Under the pieces are notes generated by a model. That model did no database searches. It was not told the origin of the DNA and saw only the letters and a list, made by a program, of their open reading frames with translations. Below, piece after piece: positions 22,989 to 34,300 of a stretch of DNA of 64,000 nucleotides (its first letter is position 1; every line of letters starts with the position of its first letter). This DNA comes from Sorghum bicolor. Lineage: Eukaryota; Streptophyta; Magnoliopsida; Poales; Poaceae. Location of the stretch: the NCBI RefSeq assembly GCF_000003195.3, contig NC_012871.2, positions 12,751,022 through 12,815,021 on the forward strand, read 5' to 3'. Both the position numbers and the translations under genes were made by a program.

Positions 22989-23447
22989 TGTCGACGAAAG
23001 CTGGTCGGCAGTCTACCTTGGGGTATACCCACGGTAGTAGTTTATCGGTAGACGGTGCGCAAACTACGAACTCGATGGTGACGCAAGACACGGACAAGCT
23101 TTTTATCCAGGTTCGGCCGCCGAGTTGGCGTAATACCTACGTCCTGCGTCTGGTTGTATTGGATTGTGTTGAGAGATAATCTGTCCTAGGGGGGTCCCTT
23201 GCCCCTCCTTATATAGTCTGGAGGGCAGGGTTACAGATCTAGAAACTAATCCTAGTCGGTTACAATTACCATAGATAATTCGATATCAATTCCTATTCTA
23301 ACCGACTAGAATCCTGCTTGATCTCCACGTCTTGTTTCCTTGCACGAAACACGGGCTGCCGAGATCAAGCCTTGAACTCGTCTCGTAGTGGGCCAAGCTT
23401 CCTAGCTGAAGTCTAGCCGTAAGGGTATAGGGGTTTATACCCCCACA
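22989..23447 (-). repeat. 3' LTR of the Tat element
   Basis: 459 bp, TGTCGACGAAAGC to ACCCCCACA on the plus strand. No difference from 34531-34989 was found by eye. Confidence 0.93.
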
Positions 23448-23465
23448 GCTAGTCCCCGAGCGCCA
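23448..23465 (-). other. Polypurine tract of the Tat element
   Basis: On the minus strand GGCGCTCGGGGACTAGC sits just before the 3' LTR start TGTGGGGG. The core GCTCGGGGACT is repeated many times further inside the element. Confidence 0.6.
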
Positions 23466-23733
23466 TGTATTGTGATGCAACACGCCGTCTTGAGCTTCTT
23501 CAATCAGCGAGGCTTGTCGTCTTTAATAAGCGGGAAAATCGCCCAAACAGTCGCAACGGTTCCTTGACCAACTCGAAGGACAGTTGATCAACGTTGACAT
23601 CGAAGAAGCAGGTTGTTCGAAGAATGCATGGTGCTCTAAAAAAAATTTCTTTCTTGGTGAAGTGTGCCCACTTTGCCTTTCTGAAAGGTAGAAGCATCAA
23701 AAAGGCAAGCAAATTCACCGCTAGGTGAAGTGT

Positions 23734-24350
23734 GCCCACTTAGTCCCCGAGCCTGGTAGTAGGTGGCGTAGGCACGTGGTGCCAGGGTCAAAAGAAAATT
23801 CCCCAAAGTAGTTTTGAGACTGAGATGCATCGCTAGATGCATCGTACCGATGTAGTCCCCGAGCTTGCTGGAAGGCGAAGTATGAGCCTTGTAGCAAGGT
23901 CTGAAAAATTGAATTTACCAGTCCCCGAGCATGTCATGCTCGTCTGCAATCGAAGATGCCAATCGACCAGTCCCCAGGCACTTAATGTGCTGCGTGGAAT
24001 TACATGTTACTATACTTGTATGATCAGTCCCCGAGCATCGAGTGCTCAATGGTCGGTGCGTGCCTTAAAGTTTTGAGCTGATAGACTGAGCGACCAGTCC
24101 CCGAGCGTCGAGTACTCGGTGGTCGGTGCAGTCCTTGAAGTTCCGAGCTGATAGACTGGGCGACCAGTCCCCGAGCGTCGAGTACTCGGTGGTCGGTGCA
24201 GTCCTTGAAGTTCCGAGCTGATAGACTGGGCGACCAGTCCCCGAGCGTCGAGTGCTCGGTGGTCGGTGCAGTCCTTGAAGTTCCAAGCTGATAGACTGGG
24301 CGACCAGTCCCCGAGCGTCGAGTGCTCGGTGGTCGGTGCAGTCCCCGGAT
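23734..24350 (-). repeat. Polypurine-like motif array with 70-bp tandem repeats
   Basis: AGTCCCCGAGC (minus strand GCTCGGGGACT) recurs at about 23740, 23855 and 23921, then regularly at about 24026, 24096, 24166, 24236 and 24306. The last five lie in a 70-bp tandem repeat (unit starts 24021, 24091, 24161, 24231, 24301) with GTCGAGTRCTCGGTGGTCGG and AGCTGATAGACTG words. The middle units are nearly identical. Confidence 0.85.
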
Positions 24351-24634
24351 TGCTGACTCACTGGCGTATGTGTCTTCTTACTTTTGAAAAAATCTTTCCC
24401 ATTAAAGTTGACATGACGGGGTCTCCTGACGATATGTCAGACGGATGTATGAAAAGCCGCGCCTGGCAACTGTACAACCGCTCTTTGCATGGTTTGAGAA
24501 AAGGAAACCATCAATTGGTACGAAAACTCCGCCGCATTAATTGCCTATAATCATTGTAAACCGAAACGCCGCGTCCGCCGCATGGCCTGCCCACTTTCCG
24601 AGAATACAGGAAGTGGGAGAGGTGGGGTCGCGGG

Positions 24635-24643
24635 TTTATAAGG
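24635..24643 (+). promoter_or_regulatory. Putative TATA box of the antisense gene
   Basis: TTTATAAGG lies 112 bp before the ATG at 24755, in a GC-rich context. This spacing would leave a leader of roughly 85 bp. It is outside the LTR, so the gene may have its own promoter. Inferred from sequence only. Confidence 0.5.
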
Positions 24644-24754
24644 GCCTAATAGGACCGCCTGTACCGCTTCTCCTGCCATTGCCGTCAAATCTTCCGCTCT
24701 CATCTTCTCCAATCTCCTGCACCTTCCTAGCTCCAGCGCACACTCGCACCTCTA

Positions 24755-27700
24755 ATGGCGAAGAGCGATTCCAGGAAGAGGGCCGAACTGATGGCCAAGG
24801 AGTGGAAAAAGTCTCGCAGCACCATAAAGTCTCTTGGTGACCTCGTCGACATGGGGCTTCTGCACGGCGCAGAGCTCGGCGGCTGGAGGGCGCCGGAAGG
24901 GGAGAGCTACCCCGACCCTCGCGCCGGTGAGATCGTCGTTTTTGAAGATTTCATCAAGAGAGGCTTTGGTGTTCCTGTTCATCCCTTTCTACAAGGTCTT
25001 CTTTTGTACTATGAGATCGGGATTTGCAATCTGCACCCGAACTCAATTCTCCTTATTTCCACCTTCATCCATCTGTGCGAGGCCTATGTTGGCATAGAGC
25101 CGCACTTTGATCTTTTCCGATACCTTTTCTGTCTGAGGAAGAAGGGAGCAGTTGGAGGCTCCAAGGTTGCAGGTGGAGTATACCTCAACCTTCGTGATGG
25201 GATGAAGAACCGCTACCTACACTGCCCATGGAACACCTCTTTGACCGAATGGTACAGGAGGTGGTTCTACGTCAGGGAGGAACCGGGCAGCTCCACGTTC
25301 TGCGACGTGGGGTACGTTCCCGAGAAGAGGGCGAGCTGGAGCGACCGCCCAGAGTACGACGGTCAAGTGGCGGATCTGATGAAGCTGATCGACTGGTCAC
25401 GCCTGGATGGGCTTAGCGTGGTCGGCAACTTCATTTGCCGCCGGGTGATGCCCTGCCAGAAGAGGGTGCACTCGGCGTATGAGTATGCCGGAAGCGCAGA
25501 CCCGACCAGGATGCGGTCGGAGATCCTGGAGAAGGCGGAGGTACAACAGCTGCTGAACGAGCTGTTTAACTTTGCGGATGGGGGCTTCACCCGTAGCAGT
25601 GATCGGGTGCAAGCCTTCAAGCTAGGACGACCAGCACCAAAGGTATGTAGCATACTCCGTTTGATCATTCGTATGTCGTCTGCAGTTGGCTCACCTCTGT
25701 TGCTTTTGCAGGTCGGTGATGTCGACCGGTGCGTAGTGTACGCATCACTGGCACCGGGGATGGAAGATCCTGTGGGAGAGGTCCCGTCAGAGGAAGACCG
25801 AGCCCGCCCCGTCCCGACCTCCGAGGAGAGGGTAGCGGGGAAAAGGCCATTGCCGGCGAATCCCTTGCCAACACCGGAGCTGCCGGCAGACCTACCGGCG
25901 GAGAGCAGCCAAGCGCCGAAGCGTCGTCGGCTCGTGCGGATCGTCGACGACGACGACGACGACGAGGAGGCTGCGCCGTCGTTGGTCCGACGGCCTCGGG
26001 ACCGCCCAGACGCTGCGCCGGTCACCACTGATCGAGTGGCCAGCGACGCGGCTGCCCCGCAAGTTGCCGAGGTGGGGGCACAGGCGCCGACCGGCCGGGC
26101 GAGGAGGAGGTTCACCGCGACCCATCGGCGGTCAGACCTGTAAGTGTTCAACTTACGTATTTTGGACTCCTCTCTCTTTTTTTTTTAACTTTTGTTCCTG
26201 TAGTGCGGCATCGGATGTCGACCCTGGCCAAACTGCTGGCCAGGGAACGGGCGAGCCTGCCCGCGGTTCTGGGGATGCGGCCCCCCAGACCACAGAGCAG
26301 CCGACAGCTGCAGTCGCGCCTGGGAGCACGGAGGGGCTCCCGAGCGCGGCGCCTACTACAACAAGCAGCCCTACCAGGGCTGGGGAGGCTCCCCCAACTG
26401 ACTCCTCGGAGAAGGGAAAGTCTCCGACCGCTCCTCCTGCCGGGGGGAGTGAAGTCCCCCCGCCACCCCGAGCAGGAGCCTCTCCGGCTGCGGGCTCCCC
26501 AGGCCTGGTCCAAGGGATGGTGGCGCCTGGGACCACCACCGGGGGTGACGCAGCCCAGGAGGAGGAAACCAGGGCGGCCTCCGACGACGAGGTAGAAGAG
26601 ATCGAGGGTCGTCCCCGTGATGGCCGCCAACACGTGTATGTGTGGCGCCAACGCGGGGATCACTTTATCGGTCATGAGGAGCTCGCCGAGTCCGAAGAGG
26701 CCGCCAGGGTGGAGCGCGCGGCCAAGCGCCTTGTCGACGAAGTCAAGGTAAGCGGCGTTTTGAGCTGCCGCGCGTTCTTTTGCCTTGTCTTCTGCGTATT
26801 CTTATATGCTTGCTTTGTAGGACGTTATGAAAACGGCGAAGTACCGGAAACGGTGCTTTGACCAGATAGAAGGCGTCATGGCCGAGAACAAGGCCCTTGC
26901 CGCGGAGGTAGACCGGTTGCGGGCGGAGGTCGGAGAGAAGGTGGTCGAGATGAGCGCCGAAAAGGAGCGTCGTCTCGACCTCGCTCGTCGCCTGGCCGAC
27001 CAGTACCGGCTGCAGGAAGGTTAGTCACACGCTCCGAGCAGTTTCGCATACTTGTATAGTTTGCTTTGCTGACCAGTTTAGGATTCACGCAGACTTGGAG
27101 GAGGAGGTGGCGAGCCTCCAGCAAGAGAAGGAGCAGCTCGGCCAACAGCTCGCCGGTGCACAGGAGTCCGGGCGGCGAGCGGAAGAGGAGTTGGGCCGAA
27201 AAGACCGGGAGTTAGCTGGTAATGGGTGCCACCTTGTTGATTGCTGCCTGCCCTGTGCTTGTCTGGTATACCGAAAGTAACGCTTCATTTCGTTTGCAGT
27301 GCTCAAGGTGAACACCAAGAAGCACCTGGATGACCTGATCAAGGACCGGGACTCCTGGAAGGCCAACTGTTGCAAGATCTGGAAGGGAGTGTCCCCGGTC
27401 CTGGACCTGATCAGTCCTGAGCTCCCGGAGAGCCAGCCCCGCGCGCCGCAGTTGACCCCAGTCGAGAAGGCGCAACGGACGTGGGACTGGCTCCAACAGT
27501 TTGTGAAGGACGCCGGGGAGTTTGCCGGCGCGCACGTCCTCAGCATGGTGCGCGCCCACTACCCCCTGGTTGACTTGAGCAGGCTGGAGAAGGGGTACCC
27601 AAAGGAAGTCGGCCCACAGGAAGCGGACGAACTTCGGGGAAGTCTGCTGGATTTGTCGTCGACGGTGATCGGCGACATCAACCTGTGCGGAACGGCCACT

Positions 27701-27874
27701 CCTCCAGACCAGCCGAGCTCAGATAGGTCGGCCAGGGAGTTGTCGGGCGCGTCCGTTGCTGGAGATGGGCGGTCGACGCCTGCGGTCTCGACCAGCCAGG
27801 CGCCGGTGGCCCCGACCCCTTCGTCCGGGCAGCAAGGCCAGGCGGGTGATCAGCCCGAGCAGCTAGGCCAATAA
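24755..27874 (+). CDS. Intact six-exon antisense gene of the Tat element (Transposase_28-like)
   Basis: Exons 24755-25642, 25712-26139, 26204-26747, 26821-27019, 27093-27218 and 27300-27874. All five introns are 60-81 bp with GT-AG ends, and the exons join in frame to 919 codons plus stop, in three different genomic frames. Residues about 1-296 are globular (FEDFIKRGFGVPVHPFLQGL, LFRYLFCLRKKG, WYRRWFYVRE) and resemble the family called putative gypsy-type transposon (PF04195). Exons 2-3 are Pro/Ala/Ser/Thr-rich with an acidic Asp run. Exons 4-5 encode a Leu/Glu/Arg-rich probable coiled coil. Exon 6 has a short conserved-looking block, then a Ser/Pro-rich tail. AATAAA follows at about 27871. 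Antisense genes are known from the related Grande element; the function is unknown. It converges tail-to-tail with pol. Confidence 0.82.
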
Positions 27875-28152
27875 AGTAGTCTGTAGGAATAGACTAGTAT
27901 CTGCCCGTCAGGGTGTTTATTGTAAACTTTGTATGTAAAGTTTGTAATAAAGTTTTCTTTCTTGTCATGACTGTTGTTTTGAGCGCTGTAAGAATGTCTG
28001 AGTGACGTGTCACCGTATTTGTCTTGGTTGTCGCCAAGAGCATCCATTGCAGGAGTTTTGCCGGGTGCTGCGTACGACAAAGTGTAGGCGAGAAATATTG
28101 AATCTTATTATCAAAAACTATAAGATACTTACAAAAGAAAGTCATTAAAACT

Positions 28153-31100
28153 TTATGGATAGAATCGTCGCAGTTTGTCGATGTGCCAAGAGTTAGGCAC
28201 TCGTGTTCCGTCTGGGTATGCCAATCTGTAGGACGTAGGTCGTGTGACCTCGGTCACCACGAAGGGTCCTTCCCAGGGAGTGGATAACTTGTGCATTCCC
28301 TCCTGGTTCGTTTTCCATCGAAGCACCAGATCGCCGACCACAAAGGAACGGTCCTTGACGTTCCTGTTGTAGTATCGCCTGACTGCCGCGAGATATTTTG
28401 CTGTTCGGAGGCATGAAACTAAACGATTTTCCTCCATGCAATTGACTTCGAGTTCTCTGGCGTTGTCGGCAGTCGCCTCGTCGTAGTGCTCGATTCTAGG
28501 AGATCCGAAGTGTATGTCAGCCGGCAGGACCGCCTCTGCACCGTATACCATGAAGTAGGGAGACACCCCTGTGTTTCGACTGGTCTGGGTTCGGAGGCCC
28601 CAGACTACTGCCGGCAATTCTCTCATCCATCGACCGGGTGCTCTGTCGTTTTCGGTGTACAGCCTCTTCTTTAGGGCATCAACGATCATTCCATTAGCAC
28701 GTTCGACTTGACCGTTAGCACGTGGATGTGCTACTGACACATATTTTATGACTATGCCTCTGTCATCGCAGAAATCCCAAAAAGTGGTGCCAGTAAACTG
28801 AGTGCCCAGGTCGGTGATTATGCTGTTCGGGATGCCGAATCTGTGTATGATTTGATTGAGAAACTCCACGGCCTTCTCGGAGGTTGCCTTGACCAAGGGC
28901 ATGTATTCGATCCACTTGGAGAACTTGTCGATTAGCACGAAGACAAACTTGAAATTGCCCGGGGCTGGTTTAAATGGTCCGATCATGTCAAGCCCCCAGC
29001 AAGCAAAGGGCCAAGACGACGGGATAGTCTGAATTTCATGGGCAGGTACGTGGGTCCTCTTAGCGAAAAACTGACATCCTTCGCAATGCCGAACCAGTTT
29101 TTCTGCGTCGCCGACCGCGGTTGGCCAATAAAAACCTGCTCGGAAAGCCTTTCCGACCAGCGTTCTAGATGCGGCGTGGTTGCCGCAGGATCCAGCGTGT
29201 ATGTCTTCCAAGAGCTTGATACCATCATCTTGGGGTATGCACTTGAGCAGTACTTCGGAGCTTGCGTTTTTCCGCATGAGTTTTCCGTCGACCAGGATGT
29301 AGTTCTTTGATCGTCGGATGAGGCGCTCGTTTTCTGTTTTGTCCTGATAGCCTGTTCCGTCTGATATGTATTTGATGAACGGGGTGCGCCAGTCACGCCC
29401 ACCGGTTGCCGGAGTGGCGTCATTTATGAGCATTGCCTCGGTGGGTTGCTTGTCGACCAGGGGAGGGCTTACGCTTGGCTCATGGATGTCCTGGACAAAA
29501 GTATCCCGCGGGATCTGGGCCCGAGATGAGCCTAACTTTGACATCGCATCTGCTGCTTGGTTCTTGTCCCGGACCACGTGGATGTACTCTATGCCATAGA
29601 AGTTAGTTTCCCATTTGCGAATTTCTTTGCAGTAGAGATCCATCTTCTCGTGGGTTGCGTCCCACTCCTTGTTGAGCTGGTTGATGACCAAGGCAGAGTC
29701 GCCGTAGACATAGAGGCGCTTGACCCCCAGTTCAACGGCTAGTCGTATGCCGTGTAAGCATGCTTCGTATTCGGCGACGTTGTTTGACGCCGGGAAAAGG
29801 ATCCTAAGGACGTAGCGGAGTTTGTCCTTGTTGGGTGATACGAACAGTATCCCAGCGCCTGCACCGTTGATGTTCAAGGACCCATCGAAGAACATAGACC
29901 AGTGGTCTGAGACATCGGGAACGGAAGGTTCGTTGAGATCCGTCCATTCGGCAATGAAATCGACCAGGGCTTGGGACTTGACAGTGGTGCGACTCTGGAA
30001 CTCCAGGGAAAATGGACATAATTCCATTGCCCATTTCACGATTCTGCCATTGGCGTCTTTATTGCGCAGGATGTCACCGAGAGGAAAGCTGGTTGTCACC
30101 AGGACTCGATGGCCGTCGAAGTATTGCTTCAGTTTTCTTGACGTTATCAGGATGGCGTATATAAGCTTCTGTATTTGTGGGTACCTGGCCTTGGATTCGT
30201 TTAAAACTTCGCTTATGAAGTAAACGGGTCTCTGGACCTTGAAGACGTGACCTGGTTCATCTCGCTCGACCACTATTGCCGTGGAAACAACCCTGTCGGT
30301 TGCAGCAATGTAAAGGAGCAGGTCTTCATTAGGCTGAGGCGCTGTGAGGACAGGCGGTGAAGTGAGGAAGATCTTAAGCTGAGTGAACGCAGCGTTGGCT
30401 TCTTCGGTCCAGGAGAATTTTTCTGACGCTTTTAATAGTTTGAAGAAAGGGAGGCCTTTTTCTCCCAGCCTTGAGATGAAACGACTGAGGGCGGCCATGC
30501 ATCCGGTTAGCTTCTGAATGTCCTTGACGTTCTTCGGTGGTCGCATGTCGAGTACGGCTTTGACTTTTGAAGGGTTTGGTCGTATGCCGTCGCGACTGAC
30601 GACGTTGCCGAGCAGTAGACCGGAAGGAACGCCGAAAATGCATTTCTTGGGGTTGAGCTTCCACTTGTACCTATTGAGTGCCTTGAAGGTTCGGTCTAAG
30701 TTGTCGATCAGGGTGCTCGGGTCCCTTGTTTTTACGACCACGTCGTCCACGTAGGCCTCGACGAGGTCGTCGCGAATCTCGTCGTGGAGGCATTGCTGGA
30801 TGGCCCTTTGATAAGTGGCCCCGGCGTTTTTAAGTCCGAAAGACATGGTAGTGTAACAGTATGCGCCGAAGGGTGTGATGAAGGATGTTTTGATCTGATC
30901 TTCTTCCTTTAACGAGATCTGGTGATAACCAGAGTAGCAATCTAGAAAGGAGAGGAGTTCGCATCCGGCCGTTGAGTCGACCACCTCGTCGATGCGAGGA
31001 AGACCAAAAGGATCTTTAGGACAGTGCTTATTGAGATCGGTGTAATCAACGCACATTCTCCATTCATTATTCTTTTTGCGTACAAGAACCGGATTGGCGA

Positions 31101-31338
31101 GCCAATCGGGATGATACACCTCTTTTATGAATCCGGCTGCTAGAAGCCGTGTTATCTCTGTCCTAATAGCCTCCTTTTTGTCACGAGCGAACCGTCGCAG
31201 TTTTTGCTTGATTGGTCTTGCGGTCTTCGAGACGTTTAAGGAGTGCTCGATCAGGTTTCGTGGGACACCGGGCATGTCTGCGGGTTTCCATGCGAAAACG
31301 CTCACGTTGTCCCTTAGAAACCTGACGAGCGCGTCTTC
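28153..31338 (-). CDS. pol: Pol region: reverse transcriptase, two RNase H domains, integrase
   Basis: Open frame in the same frame as gag-protease, directly after a TAG. In order: reverse transcriptase with YVDD active site (about 30741) and FGLKNAGATYQRA; retroviral-type RNase H; a second, archaeal-like RNase H (MFFDGSLNINGAGAG, NNVAEYEACLHG); integrase with an HHCC zinc finger and DDE catalytic residues (D near 28988, D near 28811, E near 28703). It ends at a TAA at 28155-28153. No internal stop or frameshift is visible across 1061 codons, so apart from the upstream TAG it looks functional. It would copy element RNA into DNA and integrate it. The two RNase H domains are typical of the Tat lineage. 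Confidence 0.92.
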   Translation of the reverse strand, partial: EDALVRFLRDNVSVFAWKPADMPGVPRNLIEHSLNVSKTARPIKQKLRRFARDKKEAIRTEITRLLAAGFIKEVYHPDWLANPVLVRKKNNEWRMCVDYTDLNKHCPKDPFGLPRIDEVVDSTAGCELLSFLDCYSGYHQISLKEEDQIKTSFITPFGAYCYTTMSFGLKNAGATYQRAIQQCLHDEIRDDLVEAYVDDVVVKTRDPSTLIDNLDRTFKALNRYKWKLNPKKCIFGVPSGLLLGNVVSRDGIRPNPSKVKAVLDMRPPKNVKDIQKLTGCMAALSRFISRLGEKGLPFFKLLKASEKFSWTEEANAAFTQLKIFLTSPPVLTAPQPNEDLLLYIAATDRVVSTAIVVERDEPGHVFKVQRPVYFISEVLNESKARYPQIQKLIYAILITSRKLKQYFDGHRVLVTTSFPLGDILRNKDANGRIVKWAMELCPFSLEFQSRTTVKSQALVDFIAEWTDLNEPSVPDVSDHWSMFFDGSLNINGAGAGILFVSPNKDKLRYVLRILFPASNNVAEYEACLHGIRLAVELGVKRLYVYGDSALVINQLNKEWDATHEKMDLYCKEIRKWETNFYGIEYIHVVRDKNQAADAMSKLGSSRAQIPRDTFVQDIHEPSVSPPLVDKQPTEAMLINDATPATGGRDWRTPFIKYISDGTGYQDKTENERLIRRSKNYILVDGKLMRKNASSEVLLKCIPQDDGIKLLEDIHAGSCGNHAASRTLVGKAFRAGFYWPTAVGDAEKLVRHCEGCQFFAKRTHVPAHEIQTIPSSWPFACWGLDMIGPFKPAPGNFKFVFVLIDKFSKWIEYMPLVKATSEKAVEFLNQIIHRFGIPNSIITDLGTQFTGTTFWDFCDDRGIVIKYVSVAHPRANGQVERANGMIVDALKKRLYTENDRAPGRWMRELPAVVWGLRTQTSRNTGVSPYFMVYGAEAVLPADIHFGSPRIEHYDEATADNARELEVNCMEENRLVSCLRTAKYLAAVRRYYNRNVKDRSFVVGDLVLRWKTNQEGMHKLSTPWEGPFVVTEVTRPTSYRLAYPDGTRVPNSWHIDKLRRFYP

Positions 31339-34300
31339 CTATTTTGGATCCAGATTAGCCCCGATGAGGGCTGTCTTCTCGGGGTTACCTTCGACCAGCT
31401 GCACTTCTTTGTACTCCTTGGATTTCGAATTCTTTCTGGCTGTCTCTTGTTCGGGTAATCGGAGCTGGTCGGGGGGCAGCTGTGCGGCTTGGGTTGCTGT
31501 TTCCGCCATGCGGATTGAGAGGTCAATTGCCTCGGTGATCTTGAAGCTTTCTTCTTCGCAGGTGTACGCAGTATAGACGTTGCCTCTGACGGTCAGGACG
31601 CCCTTCTCCGTGGGCATCTTAAGCACCAGGTATGAGTAGTGCGGGACTGCCATGAACTTTGTCAGTGATGGGCGGCCCAGTATGGCGTGGTAGGTCCCGT
31701 CGAAGTCCGCGACTACGAAGTTGATGAACTCCGTCCGGAAGTGATCGGGTGTGCCGAATTGGACAGGCAATGTTATCTGTCCGAGGGGCACCGAACTTTG
31801 ACCTGGCAAAACCCCCCAGAATTGGGCGTCGTAAGGTTTTAGTTGCGCCAGTGATATCTTGAGGGCGGGCAGGCTGTTGCGGAAGAGGATGTCGATGGAG
31901 CTTCCCCCGTCCACGAGCACGCGCTCGAATCTGATGCTATTGATGCAGGGATCAAGAATCAGTGGGAAACGACCCGGCTCTGGGATAGCGGCCCACTGGT
32001 CCTTCCTGCTGAACGCGATCTCCCTGTGGGACCAGGCGGGAAATTTCGGGTCTGCGATCAGCCCGTCCGTGATGTCTATGTTGAGGCAGGCTCTCTTTAA
32101 CAGTTTTCTTTCTCGCTTGGACTCAGTGGAGACCTTGCCCCCGAAAATGGAGTGAACCACGTCGGTAGGGCTGACATATTGGTGTCGGGGGTCCCTGTCT
32201 TGGTCCTCATCCTCATCTTCGTGGTCGTGCCCGTCGCGTTTGCTACTTTTCTTGGCGGTGTCTTCTTGGGCGGCCCGCCGTGTATAGATACTTTTGAGGA
32301 CGCGGCACTCTTCCATGGTATGGTTAGACTTCGGGTGTAGCTGGCACGGTCCCTTCAACGTTTTGTTGTAGTCGTCTTGGTAGTCCCGTCGTCCATTGGG
32401 ACGTTTGACCGTGTTTACTTCGTGGTCGTATTCGCGAGGGCGCTTTCCTCTGAAGTCGTCGCGGCTGTCGCGCCGCCGATCCCAACCTTCTCGGTGATCG
32501 CGGTTGTCGGAGCGGCGATGATTTCTATTGTCGTAGCGACCACGACCGTCGTGTCGCCGGGAGGGCTGGTCGGTGCCTCTCGCATCGTCTCGGATTAGTT
32601 TTTCTGCGTCATCAGCATCGGCGTAGTTTTTAGCCGTGGCGAGGAGCTCTGCTACTGTTGATGGGCGCTTACGCAATAGCTTGTTCCTCAGCGCTTCATG
32701 GAAACGCAAACCCTTGATAAAGGCTGATATGGCCTCGTCATGAGAAATCTTCGGGATTTTGAGACGCATATCCGAGAATCGTCGGATGTAATCGCGCAGA
32801 GGTTCATTCTTCCTGTCTCTTATCCTTTCAAGGTCATACTTGTTTCCGGGCTGCTCGCATGTGGCGATGAAGTTGTCGATGAAAGCCTGACGTAGCTCTT
32901 CCCAAGAGTCGAAGGAGTCCTCGGGCAAGCCGAGAAGCCACTGATGACCAGCCTGGTCGAGGACTACGGGGAAGTAATTAGCCATGACGTGCTCATCTCC
33001 TGCCGCTGATCGGACGGCGATTTCATAGAGAGTGATCCAGTTCTCTGGATTTTCCTTGCCGTCGTATTTTTTAAGTTTTTCGAGCTTGAAATTGCGGGGC
33101 CACACGACTTGGCGGAGGTGTGAAGAGAACTGCCTTAGGCCCGGAGGGCCGTGGGTCGCGTCGTACTCGATGCGGCGCAGGTTTTCGTGGACTGCTCTTT
33201 CTGCGGCGCGCCTGTTGATGCGGTCCCGGGCATCTTTGGGAGGGATGTTGTGGCGGAGATCCCTGTGTTGATCTTCTTCTTCTTGGCCGCGTACGCGGTC
33301 CTGCTGTCGGCGGCCATCGGTGTCCCGACCACCATCATCGCGCCGTGAGTCCCCTCGACGGTTGTCGGGGGAGCGGCTGCGGCGACGCCTGCTGGGTGAG
33401 GCCCGGCTACGATGAGTCTGGTCGGAGGCGGCTTCCGTATAAGAGGCGTCCTGGACTCTCTTGAGCAGAGTGGCTGTCTGTCCCATTGCGGCGATCAGGT
33501 GTGCTCGGATACTGGTCCGGACTCCCTGGCATTCGGGGGTGTCAGGAAGCCGGTCCAGATTGGCCATGGCGACAGCCACGTTGGCGCTTGGCGTTTTGTA
33601 GACCGGCTGGTCCCCGACCATGTCGAAGGCGTCGTTGAGGTTGCCTGGCGGCGTCTGCTGTTGCTCGTCTGCACGCCGTCGGGCGCGCTCGGCGTTACGC
33701 TGTTCGCGGAGTTGCCTCTGGTCGTCTGTTTCTCCGTCAACGGCTGGTTCGTCGGCGCTGACATTGAATACAATATCCCCTCGCCGGGGGGGGAATATCG
33801 GGAATCGGTCGAAACCCGGAGGGTGTGAAGGAAAATCCAGGTCATAGTCCTCGTCTTCGGTGTTCACAACCTCGGTGGGGACGGAGCCGGTGCTTGAGTT
33901 GGTGCTGGAAACCTGGCCGTCCCGTAGCTCTCGGATGGTCACCATGTTGACATGGTGACGATTGTTCCTTGTCGGCGACCAGCCCGCTTTGGTGAAAACG
34001 GATTGGACATGCTGTGAATAAACAGAGGCCGAGTTGTTCAGGCCGCAAGGATAGTCATCCTTTTTGAGCTCGACGGATCGTCCTGAGGGGGTTGAGGTTA
34101 TCGTCAGGGATGTTCCCAGCCGTTCGTGTGTGGTGACACGAGTTGGCCGGCGGAATTTCAAAGAATCCGCTCGAGCGGCTTGGTCGGGCCGGCGCAGAAC
34201 TCCATCTATTAGTTGGGAGACTTCGAATAGCTTGGAGTCAGCGCGATCGAGCGCTTGGAGGAGGTCCGAGCAGTCGATCTCCCTTCCCTTGTAGAGCGGG

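Noticed and set aside
25363..27559. Minus-strand open frames opposite the antisense gene
   Set aside because: Shadows in GC-rich DNA; the plus-strand exons join perfectly in frame while these do not continue.
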